Below, in pieces: positions 44,747 to 54,669 of a stretch of 64,000 nucleotides of DNA (within the stretch, counting starts at the first letter, position 1; every line of letters starts with the position of its first letter). The stretch is from Pseudomonadota bacterium. Lineage in GTDB: Bacteria > Desulfobacterota > Desulfobacteria > Desulfobacterales > RPRI01. The position numbers and the translations under genes are program-made. The notes beneath the pieces were generated by a model. That model was given only the letters and a program-made list of their open reading frames with translations. It did no database searches and was not told the DNA's origin. Location of the stretch: contig JAHITX010000060.1 of the NCBI GenBank assembly GCA_018817425.1, forward strand, positions 20,848 through 84,847, in the 5' to 3' direction.

Positions 44747-47329
44747 ATGTTTAAAAAGCTTAAGTTATTTTACAGAGAAAAAACATCCAAAAGCAATCAT
44801 GAAAGAGATAATATATCTGATCTCTTCAGATATAAATATTCCTGCTTTAAAATGCTCTTGGATTCAAACTCCGAATTTTTAAAAATAATAAGTGACATTG
44901 AGGAAAAACTTATAGGACAGCAGGTATTTGGCATGTCGTATATAAGATCAAGATCAGGCAAGGCAATTTTCCATGCTCTAAGGATGGTAAAAAACCTGGA
45001 TGATCTTTCCGGCCATCGATATTCTTTACTTTTTGATATGGTTGAAAAAATAAATATAAATATTAAAGAAATTCTCAAGAAAAAAAAGGAGGATTTCCCT
45101 GCTGAATTTATTTTACCTTATTCAATGATAAATTCGGAGATGACTGACTGGGTGGGAGGTAAAAACGCCAATCTTGGCGAAGTATATAACAAAGTTTGTC
45201 TTCCTATACCACGCGGATTTGCCATCACCACACGGGCTTTTAAATTATTTATGCTGAAAACTGATCTATTGGACAAAATCAGCAAAAAAAAGATGGAGAT
45301 CGACCCTGATGATCCTGAAACAATAAAAACCATCAGCGAGGACATTTGCAGTTTGATATTATCATCTAAGGTGCCTCCTGAACTGGAAAAAGCTATAAAT
45401 CTTGCCTATGCACAACTTGCAGAAACTGCTTCTGATGTAAACCCTTTGAAACCTTCGTTAAGGGTGGCAATGAGAAGCAGCGCAATAGGAGAAGATGGAG
45501 AACATTCATCTGCAGGTCAATATCTGTCCAGATTAAATGTGCCGGGAAGCCAGCTGATTCAGTCATACAAGGAAATTGCAGCAAGTCTTTATACACCACA
45601 GGCTATTACCTACCGCCTCAATAAAGGAATAAGAGATGAAGACATCGGCATGAGCGTAGCCTGTCTTCAGATGGTGGATTCTGTTTCAAGCGGTGTTATG
45701 TATTCAGGAAATCCTCTCAATCTGCTGGAAAAAAATATTATCATCACTGCTGTATTGGGGCTGGGGCCTTATGCTGTTGGAGGAATTGTAACTCCTGACA
45801 GATACCTTGTGGATAATGATGGCCGGGTAATTGAAGCGGATATTTCTTATAAGACCGTTAAACTAGTCAGTAATCCTGATGATGGATTAATGGAAACCGA
45901 TGTTTCGGATGAACTTCGCCACAAACCCTGCCTATCACCAGAAGAAATAAGTATACTTGCAGGATATGCCACAAAACTCGAAAAACATTTCGGGTGCTCT
46001 CAGGATATAGAGTGGGCTCTTGCTCCTGACGGTAATCTTCTTATCCTTCAAAGCCGACCATTACATGCCGAACAATATGGAAAGACTATTCCTATAACGC
46101 CTGTATTTACTCAATACCCTCTTTTGATAGAAAAAGGCATGAGCGTTTCAGGCGGGGTAGGTTCAGGGCCTGCTTTTATAGTTGCTTCAGATGAAGATCT
46201 CTTGAATTTCCCGGATGGATCGGTTCTTATAGCAAGACATTCTTCCCCTAAGCTTGTCATGGCTATGAAAAAAACCCGGGCTATAATAACCGATATCGGC
46301 AACATAGCCGGGCATATGGCCTCTCTTGCCAGGGAATTTGGTGTTCCTACAATTGTAAACGCCTATGATGCAACCACCAGGATACCGTCCGGCATGGAAA
46401 TTACCGTAGATGCCTACTCAGGAAGGGTATATCAGGGAAGGGTACATGAATTGGAGCCATTTCAGAATAAAGGCAAATTCCCCATGAAGGACACGCCGGT
46501 GTACAAGATTTTAAGAGAAGTAAGCGACTGGATAATTCCTCTGAATCTCACGGATGCAAGATCGCCAAATTTTACACCTGATTCATGCAAATCTCTTCAT
46601 GACATAAGTCGCCTTGCTCACGAATTCTCCTACACTGAGATGTTTCAACTCAGTGACTTTGTCTGCGAAAAAAATGGAATAGCTTTTAAACTTAAGAGCA
46701 ATATTCCGCTTGATCTTTATGTTATTGATATAGGTGGCGGCTTTACCGAAACGAATACGGATCATAAGAATGTAACTCCCGACAAGATAGCTTCAATTCC
46801 TTTTAAAGCGCTGCTTGGAGGAATGATACATGAAGATTTTCAAAAAGAGCATTTGCGCCCTGTGGAATTCAAAGGCTTTTTATCCGTGATGAAAGAACAG
46901 ATGCTTTCTCCTCCTTCTCAGGTTGAAAGGTTCGGTGACCGAAGCTACGCCATAATTTCAGATAAATATCTTAATTTCAGTTCGCGTGTGGGTTATCACT
47001 ATGGTGTCCTTGATTCCTATTGCTCCCAGACAGTTAATATGAACTATATTTCATTTTCGTTTAAGGGCGGAGCCGCCGATGATATAAGGAGAAACAGACG
47101 AGCAAGGACTATCGCAATAATCCTTAAGTCAAACGATTTTGCCGTAGAAGTCACAGGAGATAAGGTCAGCGCGCGATATCAGAAGCACGAAAGCGCTCTC
47201 ATTGAACAAAAGCTTGATATAATCGGGCGTCTCTTACTGTTCACACGACAAATGGATATGCTTATGACAAATGAGGCAAGCGTAGAAGCATTGGCCAAAA
47301 ACTTTATGGTTGAAAAATATACGTTTTGA
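44747..47329 (+). CDS. PEP-synthase-like ATP-grasp/phosphohistidine-domain protein (copy B)
   Basis: An 860-aa paralog of the protein at 32988 with the same layout: helical N-terminus (about 1-125), PPDK-type ATP-grasp domain (about 130-445; WVGGKNANLGEV, MRSSAIGEDGEHSSAGQYLSRLNV, CSQDIEWAL, LQSRPL), phosphohistidine swivel domain (about 460-545; His in ITDIGNIAGHMASLARE) and the C-terminal region with SLHDISR, SSRVGYHYG, NYISFSFKGGAADD and FTRQMDMLM. There is no PEP-binding barrel. The GG before the catalytic His of PEP synthase is GN here. Sequence divergence from copy A is high outside these motifs, so the pair is old. It is co-translated with a receiver. The phosphoryl acceptor is unknown. 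Confidence 0.85.
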   Translation: MFKKLKLFYREKTSKSNHERDNISDLFRYKYSCFKMLLDSNSEFLKIISDIEEKLIGQQVFGMSYIRSRSGKAIFHALRMVKNLDDLSGHRYSLLFDMVEKININIKEILKKKKEDFPAEFILPYSMINSEMTDWVGGKNANLGEVYNKVCLPIPRGFAITTRAFKLFMLKTDLLDKISKKKMEIDPDDPETIKTISEDICSLILSSKVPPELEKAINLAYAQLAETASDVNPLKPSLRVAMRSSAIGEDGEHSSAGQYLSRLNVPGSQLIQSYKEIAASLYTPQAITYRLNKGIRDEDIGMSVACLQMVDSVSSGVMYSGNPLNLLEKNIIITAVLGLGPYAVGGIVTPDRYLVDNDGRVIEADISYKTVKLVSNPDDGLMETDVSDELRHKPCLSPEEISILAGYATKLEKHFGCSQDIEWALAPDGNLLILQSRPLHAEQYGKTIPITPVFTQYPLLIEKGMSVSGGVGSGPAFIVASDEDLLNFPDGSVLIARHSSPKLVMAMKKTRAIITDIGNIAGHMASLAREFGVPTIVNAYDATTRIPSGMEITVDAYSGRVYQGRVHELEPFQNKGKFPMKDTPVYKILREVSDWIIPLNLTDARSPNFTPDSCKSLHDISRLAHEFSYTEMFQLSDFVCEKNGIAFKLKSNIPLDLYVIDIGGGFTETNTDHKNVTPDKIASIPFKALLGGMIHEDFQKEHLRPVEFKGFLSVMKEQMLSPPSQVERFGDRSYAIISDKYLNFSSRVGYHYGVLDSYCSQTVNMNYISFSFKGGAADDIRRNRRARTIAIILKSNDFAVEVTGDKVSARYQKHESALIEQKLDIIGRLLLFTRQMDMLMTNEASVEALAKNFMVEKYTF

Positions 47330-47458
47330 TGGACTCTTCAATACGCCATCAGTACTATCCCATGAAACTTAAGCTGAAACCGTTTAAAAAGTACAAATCA
47401 CCTTTTTGGATCAACAAAGAGATAACTTGCACCGAATTAGCATATAGGCAGTATGCAA

Positions 47459-48892
47459 TTAATTATCTTCCCGGGCAAATGTTTCCATGACTATGTTGTG
47501 TTTTTCAATTCTTGAATGAAGTGTGGGACGGGAGAGGCCTAAAAGTTTGGCAGCCTTTGAGCGGTTTCCATTACATATATTTAAGGCTTCACTTATTAAT
47601 ATAGACGAGAATTCATCCATGAAGCTGTCAAAAAGATTTTCAGCATCGCGGGTTTTCAATTCTTTTCTAAGCCATTGCCTCATGGCTTCATCGCCCATAT
47701 CCTTCTTTGATCCGTCCGAATGAGGTTTTTCACAGATAACCTGGGAAATATCATCAGCGGATAAGGGCACTCCCCGGTTAAATATCAGAGCTTTTTGTAC
47801 AGTGTTTTCAAGTTCACGTACATTACCTGGCCACGAATATGACGAAAGCAAAGTTTTTGCCTCATCATTTATTCCGGGGTTTTTAATGCCTTTTTCATTA
47901 GAATATTTTGTGAGAAAATAATCCGTTAAAACAGGTATATCATTTTCCCTTTCTCTTAAGGAAGGAAGCTGAATCGTAACTACTTTCAAGCGATAATAGA
48001 GATCCTCTCTAAATCTTCCGTCAAGAATCGCCTTTTCAAGGTCTCTGTTTGTAGCTGCAATGATTCGGACATCGGTATTAATATTAACAAGGCCGCCGAC
48101 GCGCTCAATTTTTTTTTCCTGTATAAGTCTCAACATTTTTGCCTGAAGATTTAAAGGCATATCCCCGATTTCATCCAGAAAAATTGTTCCATTATGAGCC
48201 TGTTCAATCTTTCCCACCTTGCGATGAGCTGCGCCGGTAAAGGCGCCTTTCTCATAACCGAACAGTTCACTTTCAAGCAGATTCTCCGGAATGGCAACAC
48301 AGTTTATTACAAGAAAGGGTTTATCAGCCCTCAGGCTATACTGATATAAAGCTCTTACAACCAATTCCTTTCCGGTTCCGGATTCACCCCGCACCAAAAC
48401 AGTAGCATCGGTTGGGGATACCCTCCCTATTGCTTTGTAGAGTTCCTGCATTACACTGCTACGTCCGACTATCGCATCTCTTGATGCTTTATCGGTAATT
48501 GCGTCCACATCAACAGGAGAACGCATAAAACGGCTTGCATTTATGGCCTGTTCAATAAGAGAGAGCATTCCAGGTATGTCAAAGGGCTTAAGGATGTAGT
48601 CAAATGCTCCCAGTTTTGTTGCTTCGATAGCTGTTTCCGTTGTTCCGAAGGCGGTCATTATTATAACCGGAAGTTTTGGCTCAATTTTATGTATTGCCTT
48701 AAATGTTTCAAGTCCGTTCATGCCAGGCAGACGCATATCAAGAATTACAATATCAGGAGCCTGATTCCTGACTTCACTTAAACCGGCTTCACCGGAAGCA
48801 GCTCCAACTACACAATAGCCTTCTTCAGCCAGAAGTTTTTGAAAACTTTTGCGGAGCTGATCATCATCATCAATAACAAGAATAGAGCTCAA
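47459..48892 (-). CDS. NtrC-type sigma-54-dependent response regulator
   Basis: A 477-aa protein with receiver domain 1-118 (phospho-Asp52 in ILDMRLPG), AAA+ domain about 143-380 (Walker A GESGTGKE at 169-176, GAFTGA at 216-221, [11 protein letters not shown]), and a Fis-type HTH near the C-terminus (NRSAKLLGLSRPTLHSRI region). It is the only regulator in the 23.8-50.4 kb island with a DNA-binding output. It overlaps the upstream kinase gene by four bases (ATGA), so they form a two-component pair. Its targets may include the -24/-12 promoters at 38666, 32878 and 32389. Confidence 0.94.
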   Translation of the reverse strand: MSSILVIDDDDQLRKSFQKLLAEEGYCVVGAASGEAGLSEVRNQAPDIVILDMRLPGMNGLETFKAIHKIEPKLPVIIMTAFGTTETAIEATKLGAFDYILKPFDIPGMLSLIEQAINASRFMRSPVDVDAITDKASRDAIVGRSSVMQELYKAIGRVSPTDATVLVRGESGTGKELVVRALYQYSLRADKPFLVINCVAIPENLLESELFGYEKGAFTGAAHRKVGKIEQAHNGTIFLDEIGDMPLNLQAKMLRLIQEKKIERVGGLVNINTDVRIIAATNRDLEKAILDGRFREDLYYRLKVVTIQLPSLRERENDIPVLTDYFLTKYSNEKGIKNPGINDEAKTLLSSYSWPGNVRELENTVQKALIFNRGVPLSADDISQVICEKPHSDGSKKDMGDEAMRQWLRKELKTRDAENLFDSFMDEFSSILISEALNICNGNRSKAAKLLGLSRPTLHSRIEKHNIVMETFAREDN

Positions 48893-50373
48893 ATGCTTTT
48901 TCCTTTACTTTTGTCTTTTGCAGGAAGAGTAATTATAAAAGCCGCGCCCTCCCGTTTCTTTGATTCAACATCAATACGACCGCCATGTTCTTCAATTATT
49001 CTGGTTACTATACTAAGCCCAAGCCCTGTTCCCTCTTCCTTGGTTGTAAAAAAAGGCTCCATAATTTTTGCAATAAAAGATTTTGGAATTCCTGGGCCAT
49101 TATCACTAAATTTTAACACGACAGCTTTACCTATTGCAGTATCAATATCCTCATATTCATAAATTGTTATTAAACCGCCTCTTATCATTGCTTCGCAGGA
49201 ATTGATCATCAGATTGACTATTACTTCTTTTAGTTGTTCAGGATCAATATCTATTTCAGGAAGATTTTTTTCTCTTACAATATTTACTGTAACATCATAT
49301 GATTTAATACGATGTTCGAGCAGTTGTATTGCAAGATCTACTACAAGAGAGGGGCTGATTTTTTGCATCTTCAGTTTTGGCGGCCTTGAAAATTCAAGAA
49401 AGTTCTGAACTATGGTATCCATCTGGCGTATTTCATCAGATATCACCTTAATGTCATCTTGCTGTGTTTCTGTAAGGTTTTTGGAACGTTCAAGCGAAAA
49501 AAGCCGCATTTTTACGGATGTAAAAGGATTTCTTATGCTGTGTGCCATTCCCGCGGCAAGTTTTCCTACCAGGGCCATCTTCTCAGACTGCTGTAAATGT
49601 TCACGACTTTTTTCCAGTTCAAAATGTGTAAGGTCGAAATCATTGATCAGATCTCTTACATTTTTAACAAGCACTGCGATTTCATCATGCGCACTTCCTG
49701 TATTACCTTCCCGGCCTGCTTCCATAGCCAAACGGTAAATAGGCTTTAGAATGCCTTTAACAAGAAGAACCCCCATCATGATAATAAGAAATGTGCTCAT
49801 AATAAGAGCACTTACGGCAAAATATCTTAATTGAATAGCTTCATTATGACTATTTTCCTTGGCAAGGGCAACCCTGTTTACATGAACAATCTTATATTCA
49901 TCACAAAGTTCGATAATCTTGGTAAATTGATTTCGTACATCTTTATGAAGCTTTGCCCCTTCTTTACGCTTACCTGCAATATAATAAGAGATAACACGGT
50001 CTTTCAATCCTATATAGATACCGTATTCCTTTTCTATATTTTCGATAATCTTTTTTTGAGATTCATTTTCGGATATGAGTTTTACTTCTTCGAGTTTCTT
50101 CTTAAATATCTGTCTGTATTCACCCAACTGTCTCAGCCATTCCGGATCATTATCGAGAAAATAATAGGTTACAAAACCCTTCTGACTTATTATAGCCATT
50201 TCAAGTTCTTCAGCTGATTGCAACGCAACTATATCTTTTTCAACCAAATGCGTTAAGGCACTTTCTATTCTGAAAGTATACCAAAACATAACGGAACCGC
50301 CAAGAATTGTAATTATTATGAGCGATATCAGTATTGCGTATATTCTTATACGGAGACTTAAATTATTTTTCAT
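48889..50373 (-). CDS. Membrane sensor histidine kinase, partner of the NtrC-type regulator
   Basis: A 494-aa kinase. TM1 is at about 8-30, with an all-helical periplasmic sensor (about 35-175, four-helix-bundle-like) and TM2 at about 183-207. A HAMP-like linker (LKPIYRLAMEAGREGN) follows, then HisKA with GMAHSIRNPFTSVKMRLFSLE and a complete HATPase domain (NLMINSCEA, DNGPGIP, MEPFFTTK, GTGLGLSIVTRI). This sensor type is unrelated to the three Cache kinases in the island. It is translationally coupled to the NtrC-type gene. Confidence 0.93.
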   Translation of the reverse strand: MKNNLSLRIRIYAILISLIIITILGGSVMFWYTFRIESALTHLVEKDIVALQSAEELEMAIISQKGFVTYYFLDNDPEWLRQLGEYRQIFKKKLEEVKLISENESQKKIIENIEKEYGIYIGLKDRVISYYIAGKRKEGAKLHKDVRNQFTKIIELCDEYKIVHVNRVALAKENSHNEAIQLRYFAVSALIMSTFLIIMMGVLLVKGILKPIYRLAMEAGREGNTGSAHDEIAVLVKNVRDLINDFDLTHFELEKSREHLQQSEKMALVGKLAAGMAHSIRNPFTSVKMRLFSLERSKNLTETQQDDIKVISDEIRQMDTIVQNFLEFSRPPKLKMQKISPSLVVDLAIQLLEHRIKSYDVTVNIVREKNLPEIDIDPEQLKEVIVNLMINSCEAMIRGGLITIYEYEDIDTAIGKAVVLKFSDNGPGIPKSFIAKIMEPFFTTKEEGTGLGLSIVTRIIEEHGGRIDVESKKREGAAFIITLPAKDKSKGKSI

Positions 50374-50659
50374 TTTGTTTTATTTAAGAAGATAGCTCGT
50401 GTTTTCCTGCTATAGCATGGTTTAAATTTATTCTTCAGTTGCATTAGCCTTTACGTTTATATATCTTCTTATACCAATGGTGTATAATTTTACAACCTCA
50501 TAAATTCTACTTTGCCTTTATATATTTGAATATCATGGAATTAAAACAAGGCTTTTTTTCCCATAGCCGACAAAACAGCTAAGGAACTGATTTTGGGTTC
50601 GATGCCCAGCGAAAAATCTTTGAAAAAGAGCGAATAAAATATGCCGGGAGATAAAAGAT

Positions 50660-51676
50660 ATGATTAAGTTTATAAAAACAATTGTACTTATTGTAATGGC
50701 TTTTTGTATTGCTTCAAATGTTTGCGCCGCTTCTCCGGCCACCGGAACTATTACAGCAACCCAAGCCTGCCAAGCTTATGTTTCAAAAAACAAACTAACC
50801 AACCCCGATAACACAAAGCTTGTGATCAACAAAAATTATCCGGTTATTGAGGCCAATAAAGCAGAAAATCCCAGTTGGTACCGGGTGCGTGTTTCCGGTG
50901 CGAATCCGGTAGAACGTTGGATTCCAAAGCATTGTGGTACGTTTGATGTCCAAACCGAAAATAGCGGAAGTTCCGGTGGACAAAGTGGTACTCAGACTAA
51001 TGAATGCCAGACTGCGGGCCTGGAAGATAGTTATGTGCTGGCGTTAAGCTGGCAACCCGCTTTTTGTGAAACGCATTGTGATAAACCTGAATGCCGTATA
51101 GAAGATAAAAAATCGTATCAGGCACGTAATTTTACCCTGCACGGTTTGTGGCCTAATAAAAAATCATGCGGTAAAGATTATGGCTTCTGCGGTGAGGTTC
51201 AAAACACACCGGGCGATTTTTGCGACTATCCTGTGCTGCAACTTTTTTCTCAAACCCGGCAAACGCTCGAACAAGTTATGCCAAGTGCCTCGGCTGGCTC
51301 CTGTTTACAGCGCCATGAGTGGTTTAAGCACGGTACCTGCCAGACTAAATGGTCCATTGATGAATATTACGAAACAGCCATAGATCTGACACATCAATTC
51401 AATGAATCGGGCATAGCTTATTTTTTTACCCGCAATACAGGTAAAAATGTCAGCGAAGAAGAGTTTATCAGCAAAGTGGAGTGTGCACTCGGAAACGGCA
51501 CGCACAACCGCATAGAGTTAAAATGCAGTAATGGAAATCTGGTTGATGTGTACATAACCTTGCCGGCTGATATTACTCCCGGCCAAAGTCTGGGTGAACT
51601 AATGGGACAGGGGGAAAGCCGGTATAAATCAAATTGCGGCGGCAGCTTTCATATAGACCCGATAGGCGTTCAATAA
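50660..51676 (+). CDS. Secreted ribonuclease T2-family enzyme
   Basis: A 338-aa protein with a signal peptide (about 1-24, ending VCAA). An N-terminal domain of about 70 residues (ATQACQAYVSKNK... RWIPKHCGTFDV) is joined by a Ser/Gly-rich linker (about 101-113) to an RNase T2 domain. Both catalytic segments are present: CAS I FTLHGLWPN (His161) and CAS II RHEWFKHGTC (His219, Glu220, His224). Many cysteines suggest periplasmic disulfides. It would cleave RNA non-specifically in the periplasm or outside the cell. It stands alone, between the kinase gene and the Kef antiporter, and may be a horizontally acquired single gene; that is inference. Confidence 0.93.
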   Translation: MIKFIKTIVLIVMAFCIASNVCAASPATGTITATQACQAYVSKNKLTNPDNTKLVINKNYPVIEANKAENPSWYRVRVSGANPVERWIPKHCGTFDVQTENSGSSGGQSGTQTNECQTAGLEDSYVLALSWQPAFCETHCDKPECRIEDKKSYQARNFTLHGLWPNKKSCGKDYGFCGEVQNTPGDFCDYPVLQLFSQTRQTLEQVMPSASAGSCLQRHEWFKHGTCQTKWSIDEYYETAIDLTHQFNESGIAYFFTRNTGKNVSEEEFISKVECALGNGTHNRIELKCSNGNLVDVYITLPADITPGQSLGELMGQGESRYKSNCGGSFHIDPIGVQ

Positions 51677-51830
51677 TTGTACTGCTTTTAGCGATGGGTT
51701 ACGAGAGATGGGAAGCGCATAGTGAAGTGGAAGCATTATGGTTTTTAAACTCGTACTGAAAGATTTGTATAAATAAAATCAGAAAAACATATCATTCTCA
51801 TAAATAATTTCCTCCTCACCGAATATTCTA

Positions 51831-53789
51831 TCAAACTCCGGCTATTTTTTTAAATTCGTTTCGTTCTTGCTGATTACCGACAATTGCCACCAGATCCCCT
51901 TCTTGAAAAGAATAATCTGCTTTAGGATTGGAAAAAAATACTTTTTCTTTGATAATCCCTACAATTGATGCCCCGGTTCTGGCACGAACAGCAGCATCTT
52001 TAATGCTTTTACTGACAAGAGGGCTTCCAGGTGCAAGAGTAACCCACGAAATTTCCAACATATTTTTTATATTATCAAACTTTGCAAGAAGCCTATGATC
52101 ACTATTCGATTGATAAATCGGCGCATAAATTTTTTGTCGTACGGCATCGGTGTATTGCTGAATAACGGCTACAGGAATTTCCAGGTGGAGAAGTGCCTGC
52201 CTTGCAATTTCCAGCCCTGCCTCCATCTCTGGCAGAACCGCCATATAAACCCCGCTTTCATATAACTTCCGAGCATGATCAGCGCCAATAGCCCTGACAA
52301 TGATATGCAATTCCGGTCTAAAACGAAGAGCCTGTTCTACAATCGACTGAGAGGTAACAACTGAAGGGGTAGTAATGAGCAAAAGTCTGGCGGCATGTAT
52401 TTTTGAAACATCAGTCACTGTTGACTGACTCATGTCGCCATAGATTATCGGATATTTTGCAGCTTTACATTCAAGCATTCGCTGGTAATTTAATTCAATG
52501 ATGACAAAAGGGAGATTGAGTTGAGTCAAGATCTGGGCGATGTGTTGTCCCACCCGCCCGCCGCCGGCGATGACGACATGATCCTTAAGTCCTGAATGCG
52601 GAATGTTTTCTGTTTGCAAGGGTTCATACTTGAATAGGCGTTTTTTTAATTTATAGAGAGGAGCCGCCAAGGACGAAGCAAATGGGGTTAACACCATGCT
52701 CAACACTGATACGGCGAGGACGAGTGAATACATATTCTGGTCGATGGCCTTAGTTTCAAGTCCTAGCCGTGCAAGTACAAACGCAAATTCACCCACCTGA
52801 AACAACCCGAGCCCAACTGCAATTGGAACAATATTGATATATCGGAAGAGCATGGCCAGCAAGGAGAATGTTGTACCTTTGAAAACCGCGATGACAATAA
52901 CCAGAGAGAGAATCTTGTCCCAGTTTTCCAACAAAAACACCGGGTCAAGAAGCATGCCGACCGATGTAAAAAACAAAAGACCAAAGATATCCCTTAGGGG
53001 AATAATATCACTCAATGCTTGATGACCATAGTCAGACTCACTCAAAACCATACCGGCAACAAAAGCGCCGAAAGCAAAAGAAAGCCCGAAAAGGTATGTG
53101 GCATATCCCACCCCAAGACCTATGGCGGTGATGGATAAAATAAAAAGTTCCCTGGAGTTCCATTGGGCCACATGCGACAGCAACCATGGAAGTACTTTTC
53201 TGCCCAGATAAAGCATCACCACCAGGAAGATTCCAGATTTGATTACGGCAATTACCAAGAGGGGCAAACCCGCCTCGGGGTTGCTTAGTTGAGGGAGGAT
53301 AATCATCATCGGAATGACGGCCAAATCCTGAACAATGAGCATACCAATCATTACCCGACTGGAAAGTGTTCCCACAAGCCCCCTGCTCATAAGGGTTTTC
53401 AGGGTTACCATGGTGCTGGAAAGTGATATTAATGCCCCAAACCATAACGCACTCGCCGAGGACCACCCTAAATACTTCCCAAGACAAAAGCCAAGACCGA
53501 TGGAAAGCAGAATTTGAACAGGAGTGCCAAACAGGGCAATGTTTCGTACCGGTTTTAACTCGCTGAGAGAAAATTCCAACCCCAGCGCAAAGAGAAGAAG
53601 GGCTACTCCGATTTCTGCCAATAGTTCTATTTCATGAATATCTCCAACCGTAATCCCACCAGTGTATGGTCCTACAACAACGCCCGCAAGTATGTACCCT
53701 AAGATCAACGGTTGTTTGAATTTTTGCGCAATGAGCGCACCAACCAAGGCGGCAAGAACGATAATTATGATATCTGCGGCTATACCCAT
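51831..53789 (-). CDS. Kef-type monovalent cation:proton antiporter (CPA2)
   Basis: A 652-aa protein with an N-terminal 12-13 TM Na+/H+-exchanger domain (about 1-385; [45 protein letters not shown]). A TrkA-N/RCK domain (about 405-520; [18 protein letters not shown]) and a TrkA-C domain (about 570-650; [17 protein letters not shown]... EGDLVAIVG) follow. It probably carries out K+ or Na+/H+ exchange gated by nucleotide binding to the RCK domain. No quinone-reductase-like ancillary gene (KefF/KefG) is nearby. Confidence 0.93.
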   Translation of the reverse strand: MGIAADIIIIVLAALVGALIAQKFKQPLILGYILAGVVVGPYTGGITVGDIHEIELLAEIGVALLLFALGLEFSLSELKPVRNIALFGTPVQILLSIGLGFCLGKYLGWSSASALWFGALISLSSTMVTLKTLMSRGLVGTLSSRVMIGMLIVQDLAVIPMMIILPQLSNPEAGLPLLVIAVIKSGIFLVVMLYLGRKVLPWLLSHVAQWNSRELFILSITAIGLGVGYATYLFGLSFAFGAFVAGMVLSESDYGHQALSDIIPLRDIFGLLFFTSVGMLLDPVFLLENWDKILSLVIVIAVFKGTTFSLLAMLFRYINIVPIAVGLGLFQVGEFAFVLARLGLETKAIDQNMYSLVLAVSVLSMVLTPFASSLAAPLYKLKKRLFKYEPLQTENIPHSGLKDHVVIAGGGRVGQHIAQILTQLNLPFVIIELNYQRMLECKAAKYPIIYGDMSQSTVTDVSKIHAARLLLITTPSVVTSQSIVEQALRFRPELHIIVRAIGADHARKLYESGVYMAVLPEMEAGLEIARQALLHLEIPVAVIQQYTDAVRQKIYAPIYQSNSDHRLLAKFDNIKNMLEISWVTLAPGSPLVSKSIKDAAVRARTGASIVGIIKEKVFFSNPKADYSFQEGDLVAIVGNQQERNEFKKIAGV

Positions 53790-53887
53790 CAGGAGAACCT
53801 CACTTCAATTGCATTTTTTCATCCTCTATATTTTAGCCTAATATAGGAACATCATTTATTTGACGAATGAACTTAAGAGCTTACCAG

Positions 53888-54592
53888 CTACCTCCTGTCT
53901 CCCATAATTCTTAACAACATAAGGAATAGATTTATAAAATCCAAATATAGTGAAAGAGCTCCCAATATAGCTCCTTTTCTAATAACACCTGCCTCGAGTC
54001 CGGAAGGTTGTGTCATTGCCATGTGTTTTAATTTCTGCGTATCATATGCAGTTAATCCAACAAAAACTATTACTCCGATATAACTGATAATCATACTCAT
54101 GGCGGAGCTTTTTATAAATAAATTGGCAACAGACGCAATTATAATGCCTATTAATCCCATGGTCATAAATCCGCCCATTGATGTCAAATCGCGTTTTGTT
54201 ACCATTCCGTATATGCTGCATGCTAAAAAAGTCGCAGCGCATACAAAGAAGGTTGATGTAATAGATGAAGCAGTATATATAAGAAATATAGCAGATAAAG
54301 TAGCACCGTTTAATGCTGCATAAATTATAAACATTGCCGTTGCCGTTGATGCTTTCATCTTGTTTACTCTGGCGCTTATTGTAAAAACCAGTGCTAATTC
54401 GGCTATTATTAATCCGAAAAATACAAGCTTATTGCCGAATATCAAGCTTTGGAGTCCGGCATCGTTTGAAACATAATAGGCAATAAGACCTGTAAGAGCG
54501 AGACCGATTCCCATCCAATTATAAACACTGCGTATAAATTCATTTACAAGAATCTGGGTTTGTGCACCTTTAAGCGGATATGATTGTTGCAT
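53888..54592 (-). CDS. Bax inhibitor-1/YccA-family membrane protein
   Basis: A 234-aa protein with seven predicted TM helices. Family segments include YNWMGIGLALTGLIAYYVSN, LNGATLSAIFLIYT and FVGLTAYDTQKLKHMA, the last with the conserved C-terminal Asp. BI-1/YccA proteins are pH-sensitive Ca2+ leak channels or modulators of membrane proteolysis; the precise role here is unknown. SD AAGGA precedes ATG 54592. It is adjacent to a Ca2+-type P-ATPase gene. Confidence 0.93.
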   Translation of the reverse strand: MQQSYPLKGAQTQILVNEFIRSVYNWMGIGLALTGLIAYYVSNDAGLQSLIFGNKLVFFGLIIAELALVFTISARVNKMKASTATAMFIIYAALNGATLSAIFLIYTASSITSTFFVCAATFLACSIYGMVTKRDLTSMGGFMTMGLIGIIIASVANLFIKSSAMSMIISYIGVIVFVGLTAYDTQKLKHMAMTQPSGLEAGVIRKGAILGALSLYLDFINLFLMLLRIMGDRR

Positions 54593-54669
54593 ATTTTTTT
54601 CCTTTTAATTTTATATGTTAATAAAAATTTTGTTCTTTATATTAAAATAAACTCCATAATAAATAACTT

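Noticed and set aside
50590..50608. TGGGTTCGATGCCCA resembles the T-arm of a tRNA
   Set aside because: No matching acceptor stem, D-arm or anticodon arm could be laid out upstream, so it is probably chance.
53790..53850. GG-N10-GC spacing upstream of the Kef antiporter on the minus strand
   Set aside because: The -24 half reads AGGATGA and the -12 half ATGCA, too far from TGGCACG/TTGC to support a sigma-54 promoter.
54580..54605. GG-N10-GC match upstream of the Bax-inhibitor gene
   Set aside because: The GG belongs to the ribosome binding site and the GC to the start region, so it cannot be a promoter.
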